Assembly (NCBI GenBank): GCA_027886795.1
Contig: JAPCJU010000035.1
Location: forward strand, 1-9,085
Length of the DNA: 9,085 nt
Origin: Nitrososphaerota archaeon
Lineage (GTDB): Archaea; Thermoproteota; Nitrososphaeria; Nitrososphaerales; CADDZS01
Direction of reading: 5' to 3'
Both the position numbers and the translations under genes were made by a program. Below are positions 7,366-9,085 of the stretch, one piece after another. Below the pieces are notes generated by a model, which saw only the letters and a list, made by a program, of their open reading frames with translations, was not told where the DNA came from and ran no database searches. How positions within the stretch are numbered: position 1 is the stretch's first letter; every line of letters begins with the position of its first letter.

Positions 7366-7570
7366 TCCAAGAGTAAAAGACCCTTAGATTTCGTTTGCGA
7401 TTGAAAGCTCGATATGCGTTGACCACTTTGCGACCCGATCCCGCGGAGTCGTTTCCAGCAGTATATGTTAGCCTCACCGACGCAGTAACAGAAAGAAGAA
7501 AATTCTAATCTGGCGCGGAACCTGACCCTGACTATTATGAATAACCTCTTCGCAAAAACTCAGCATATTT
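7366..7570. other. Intergenic region with TATA-like boxes for the 225-aa gene
   Basis: No gene is supported in this 205-base gap. On the minus strand, CATATAC at 7467-7461 and GCATATC at 7417-7411 could be TATA boxes for the 225-aa gene; the second would leave a leader of about 20 bases. A run of pyrimidines (TTTTCTTCTTTCTG) around 7490-7503 and a T5 tract at 7554-7558 could terminate the upstream transcript. Confidence 0.35.
7554..7558 (-). terminator. T5 tract after the 224-aa gene
   Basis: GTTTTTGC on the minus strand lies 12 bases after the stop of the 224-aa gene, without a stable preceding hairpin. This fits an archaeal T-tract terminator, backed up by a second pyrimidine run about 50 bases further on. 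Confidence 0.25.
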
Positions 7571-8245
7571 TCATACCAGAAATTTCTGAGAAAGGATGAG
7601 CTCGTAACTGGCTAGCTCTCCGTCTAGTGCTTTCATTGCAATTTGAAAAATTCTCTTCCGCCTTTCCTCGGAAATCGTCATCACTGTATCGCGCCTTTCG
7701 CTGGACACGATCTCGTCAAACTGGCTCAAAAATTCTTCGACCTTCTGCTCTTTCTCTCCTTTCGGCCCGGGTTGCTGCAAGATCGGAAATAGCCCGAGAT
7801 TTTTCTCAAGCAGTGCCTCGCTGTTTTCCCTCGCGTCTTTGATCATCCGGCGTAGTTCTTCAATACCCTGCCTTTCCCAATTCGTCGAGTCCACGCCGCC
7901 CTCGAGCTCGCTTAGGGCGCGGTCCAAAAGGTCAGCAAGAACTGAAGCGATAATTGGTCCTGCAGCGTGATTGTCGAGAGTCTCGTCGAATCGCGATTCC
8001 TGAATTACTTGAGGAATTTTAGCTCGGAGCTCTTCAATCGCGCTTTCCGAAGCAAGCGTAACCTCTCCCTGAATGTCTCGTGGCACAAACCCCATCTTCC
8101 TGGTCAGGTCTTTCTGCTCATCATTTAAACCAGGGAACTGTTTCATGAGATTTTCTCTCTTCTGTTTGGGAGATTCAGGTAGGGGATTGTTCGGCCCGTG
8201 GCTCTTCTTCTTCGGCGATCTCCTGGGAAAGTGATGCGAGGACAT
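7571..8245 (-). CDS. Charged helical 224-aa protein of unknown function with SSHHFPRRSP tag
   Basis: I do not recognise this protein. It begins MSSHHFPRRSPKKKS, a basic histidine-rich tag almost identical to that of the acetyltransferase gene upstream, followed by a proline- and lysine-rich linker to about residue 32. The rest is predicted to be almost entirely alpha-helical and strongly charged: helices around 34-54, 66-86, 94-116, 123-150, 164-186 and 191-220, with one proline-glycine break at 158-161. There are no cysteines, membrane spans or enzyme motifs, so a structural, adaptor or nucleic-acid-associated role is plausible but inferred. I chose the ATG at 8245, not an in-frame ATG ten codons upstream, because GAGGAGGT sits nine bases before it and the tag begins exactly there. 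Confidence 0.8.
   Translation of the reverse strand: MSSHHFPRRSPKKKSHGPNNPLPESPKQKRENLMKQFPGLNDEQKDLTRKMGFVPRDIQGEVTLASESAIEELRAKIPQVIQESRFDETLDNHAAGPIIASVLADLLDRALSELEGGVDSTNWERQGIEELRRMIKDARENSEALLEKNLGLFPILQQPGPKGEKEQKVEEFLSQFDEIVSSERRDTVMTISEERRKRIFQIAMKALDGELASYELILSQKFLV
8213..8245 (-). other. Tag-encoding segment of the 224-aa gene (copy 2)
   Basis: This segment encodes MSSHHFPRRSP and is one codon shorter than copy 1. A third, more diverged version (MAKHYPQREPRSP, 7327-7365) starts the 225-aa gene. Similarity stops after the Ser-Pro in all three proteins. Confidence 0.6.
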
Positions 8246-8254
8246 TTGCGTTAG

Positions 8255-8262
8255 ACCTCCTC
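8255..8262 (-). promoter_or_regulatory. Strong Shine-Dalgarno site deciding the 224-aa start
   Basis: GAGGAGGT on the minus strand lies nine bases before the ATG at 8245. It is the only strong ribosome-binding site I see in the window, and it rules out the longer frame that starts at 8275, which would place this site inside the coding sequence. Confidence 0.85.
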
Positions 8263-8292
8263 GGTTTCTTCTCATTTGTACAAAGTCATTTC

Positions 8293-8300
8293 CTATATGC
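8293..8300 (-). promoter_or_regulatory. Candidate TATA box for the 224-aa gene
   Basis: GCATATAG on the minus strand lies about 47 bases before the ATG at 8245. Transcription starting some 25 bases downstream would give a short leader that still contains the GAGGAGGT site. Spacing fits an archaeal promoter; a bacterial -10 box cannot be excluded. Confidence 0.4.
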
Positions 8301-8353
8301 TGACATAGCGGCGGTTGTTATCAGCGTAGAATATTACGACGAGATGTCATCCT

Positions 8354-8366
8354 AGCGAAAATCGCT
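8354..8366 (-). terminator. Small hairpin after the acetyltransferase gene
   Basis: AGCGA, loop TTT, TCGCT on the minus strand forms a perfect 5-bp stem 16 bases after the acetyltransferase stop. No long T-run follows, so it is either a weak terminator or an mRNA 3'-end stabiliser. Confidence 0.3.
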
Positions 8367-8382
8367 TGCTATTTAACATTCG

Positions 8383-8865
8383 TTAGGAAGCACCCAAATC
8401 ACGATCCAACTTCTGCTTCAGCTTAACTCCGTCCTCGGTCAACATTCCCCATCTGATATTTTCATAACCGTATTCCTTAGCCAGTTCCTCGACCATTCTC
8501 CTCGCAAGCCCTTTCCGACGAAATTGAGGCGTAACCTCAATCATCTGAATGTACGGGTTGCCCTTGAAAACTGCGTAATCGAGACGACCTCGAACGTTCC
8601 CGTCGACGCCTGCCAGAAAGTATGCGTCAATCTGTCCATGCGAAAAGCCGGTTACATCCTGTACGGTCTTGATATTACTTGCAAGACCTAGAGCGATCTC
8701 TGCCCTATGTTTTCCTTTGTGCTCTCTAACGTCTCCGAGAGTCATCCCCTTGAAATTCACTCCACAGTGGCTGCATGATCTATCCTGTATGTAGATCGTG
8801 GCAGGGATGTGCGATCGCGAGATTTTCGTAGGCGATCTACGGTTGGGATAGTGATGCGAGCTCAA
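8383..8865 (-). CDS. GNAT-type N-acetyltransferase with N-terminal C2H2 zinc finger and SSHHYP tag
   Basis: This 160-aa protein has three parts. Residues 1-14 (MSSHHYPNRRSPTK) are the basic tag shared with the 224-aa gene. Residues 31-53 form a C-X2-C-X14-H-X3-H zinc finger (C31, C34, H49, H53). The rest is a short GNAT fold, whose acetyl-CoA pyrophosphate-binding motif A is RRKGLA (residues 116-121), preceded by strand YIQMIEVTP and followed by helix RRMVEELAKEYG. It should transfer acetyl from acetyl-CoA to an amine; the substrate is unknown. A C2H2 finger ahead of an acetyltransferase recalls eukaryotic Eco1/ESCO cohesin acetyltransferases, a resemblance of layout only. The start is TTG at 8865: an in-frame stop lies two codons upstream, the next Met would lose the finger, and the tag begins here. 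The start lies three bases after the ligase stop, so translation is probably coupled. Confidence 0.85.
   Translation of the reverse strand: MSSHHYPNRRSPTKISRSHIPATIYIQDRSCSHCGVNFKGMTLGDVREHKGKHRAEIALGLASNIKTVQDVTGFSHGQIDAYFLAGVDGNVRGRLDYAVFKGNPYIQMIEVTPQFRRKGLARRMVEELAKEYGYENIRWGMLTEDGVKLKQKLDRDLGAS
8830..8865 (-). other. Tag-encoding segment of the acetyltransferase gene (copy 1)
   Basis: This segment encodes MSSHHYPNRRSP. It shares CTCGCATCACT, TCCC and AGATCGCC in order with the tag-encoding start of the 224-aa gene (8213-8245). The match is also at DNA level: nearly every base agrees apart from a three-base indel and a few substitutions. This suggests recent duplication or strong constraint. 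Confidence 0.6.
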
Positions 8866-8868
8866 TGC

Positions 8869-9085
8869 TCAGAGTCTTGCTTTTGTAACGTCAATCTGCG
8901 AGTAGCTGCACTCTTCCGGTGTTTTGTCTTCTCGAACCGCTTCAATCCTAGGTTCCCTGAGCTTTGGCGGTCTGCGCGTGCCGATTTTCGGGTCGATTCT
9001 TCCGGGGGTTAGTTTTGTGTACCGAATTTTGAAAACTATCGAGGGGTAGACGTAGATCATTTTCTCGTCATAAAGAGGACCGTAG
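8869..9085 (-). CDS. C-terminal end of a probable ATP-dependent DNA ligase, 5' part beyond the window
   Basis: The frame is open from the window edge to TGA at 8869, giving the last 71 residues of a larger protein. An internal ATG at 9060 is not taken as the start because the frame is already coding-like before it. The sequence VYPSIVFKIRYTKLTPG, then LREPRIEAVREDKTPEEC, matches the end of the OB-fold domain of ATP-dependent DNA ligases: a V-x-P-x-[IVL]-V strand, a Y-x-x-[LI]-T turn and the final R-x-P-R-[IF]-x-x-x-R-x-DK-x-P-E-[ED/EC] motif VI, whose basic residues contact the ATP phosphates. The family seals nicks in DNA replication and repair. No catalytic lysine region is visible because it lies outside the window. 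The acetyltransferase gene follows after only three bases, which suggests one operon. The alternative is another OB-fold nucleotidyltransferase. Confidence 0.6.
   Translation of the reverse strand, partial: YGPLYDEKMIYVYPSIVFKIRYTKLTPGRIDPKIGTRRPPKLREPRIEAVREDKTPEECSYSQIDVTKARL

Noticed and set aside
7235..7477. 80-codon minus-strand ORF overlapping the start of the 225-aa gene
   Set aside because: Its second half is a shifted frame of the tagged gene, and the tag supports the other frame.
8246..8275. Upstream ATG giving a 234-aa version of the helical protein
   Set aside because: The Shine-Dalgarno site would lie inside the coding region and the tag homology starts only at the internal ATG.
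8809..9012. 67-codon plus-strand ORF at the right end
   Set aside because: It is antisense to the tag of the acetyltransferase and to the ligase-like tail.
8869..9060. A complete 63-aa small protein starting at the ATG at 9060
   Set aside because: The frame stays open to the window edge with plausible coding sequence before the ATG, and the peptide matches a ligase C-terminus, so it is the end of a larger gene.

Overview
All clearly supported protein genes lie on the minus strand. Read in the direction of transcription (high to low coordinates) they are: the C-terminal end of a probable ATP-dependent DNA ligase; a zinc-finger plus GNAT acetyltransferase; two unrecognised proteins of 224 and 225 aa; a secreted, sequon-rich unknown protein; a 1123-aa SNF2-type helicase with a C-terminal DUF3883 domain; and a DUF1156-type adenine-specific DNA methylase that runs off the low-coordinate edge. 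I see no rRNA, tRNA, CRISPR array or insertion sequence.

The organism is most likely an archaeon of moderate GC content. The reasons are the ligase-type C-terminus, AT-rich TATA-like boxes upstream of genes, T-tracts rather than strong hairpins after genes, several genes without a Shine-Dalgarno site, and a secreted protein with nine N-glycosylation sequons. A mesophilic lineage such as the Thaumarchaeota would fit. This is an inference, and one gene does carry a strong Shine-Dalgarno site.

Region 1-5478 is a two-gene defence module. The helicase and methylase overlap by one base (TAATG), so they are surely co-translated. The gene order, helicase then methylase, is that of class 1 DISARM (drmD-drmMI). 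BREX type 3 has related proteins in the opposite order. The remaining partners would lie beyond position 1 and cannot be seen. The helicase would act on DNA at the expense of ATP, and the methylase would mark host DNA on adenine.

Region 5479-5715 is the boundary. It holds inverted repeats, TATA-like boxes for the defence operon, and a 51-codon plus-strand ORF whose C-terminal half looks like a methyltransferase motif I, possibly a decayed fragment. Codon choice changes across this boundary: AT-rich (ATA, AGA, GAA, TTA) on the defence side and more GC-rich (CGC, GCC, GAG, CTC) on the other.

Region 5716-9085 is a run of housekeeping or accessory genes. The most unusual feature here is a shared N-terminal tag, M-S-S-H-H-[YF]-P-x-R-R-S-P or a close variant. 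It begins three otherwise unrelated proteins (the acetyltransferase and the two unknowns) next to the ligase gene. The tag is similar at the DNA level in two of them, which suggests a common docking or recognition peptide.
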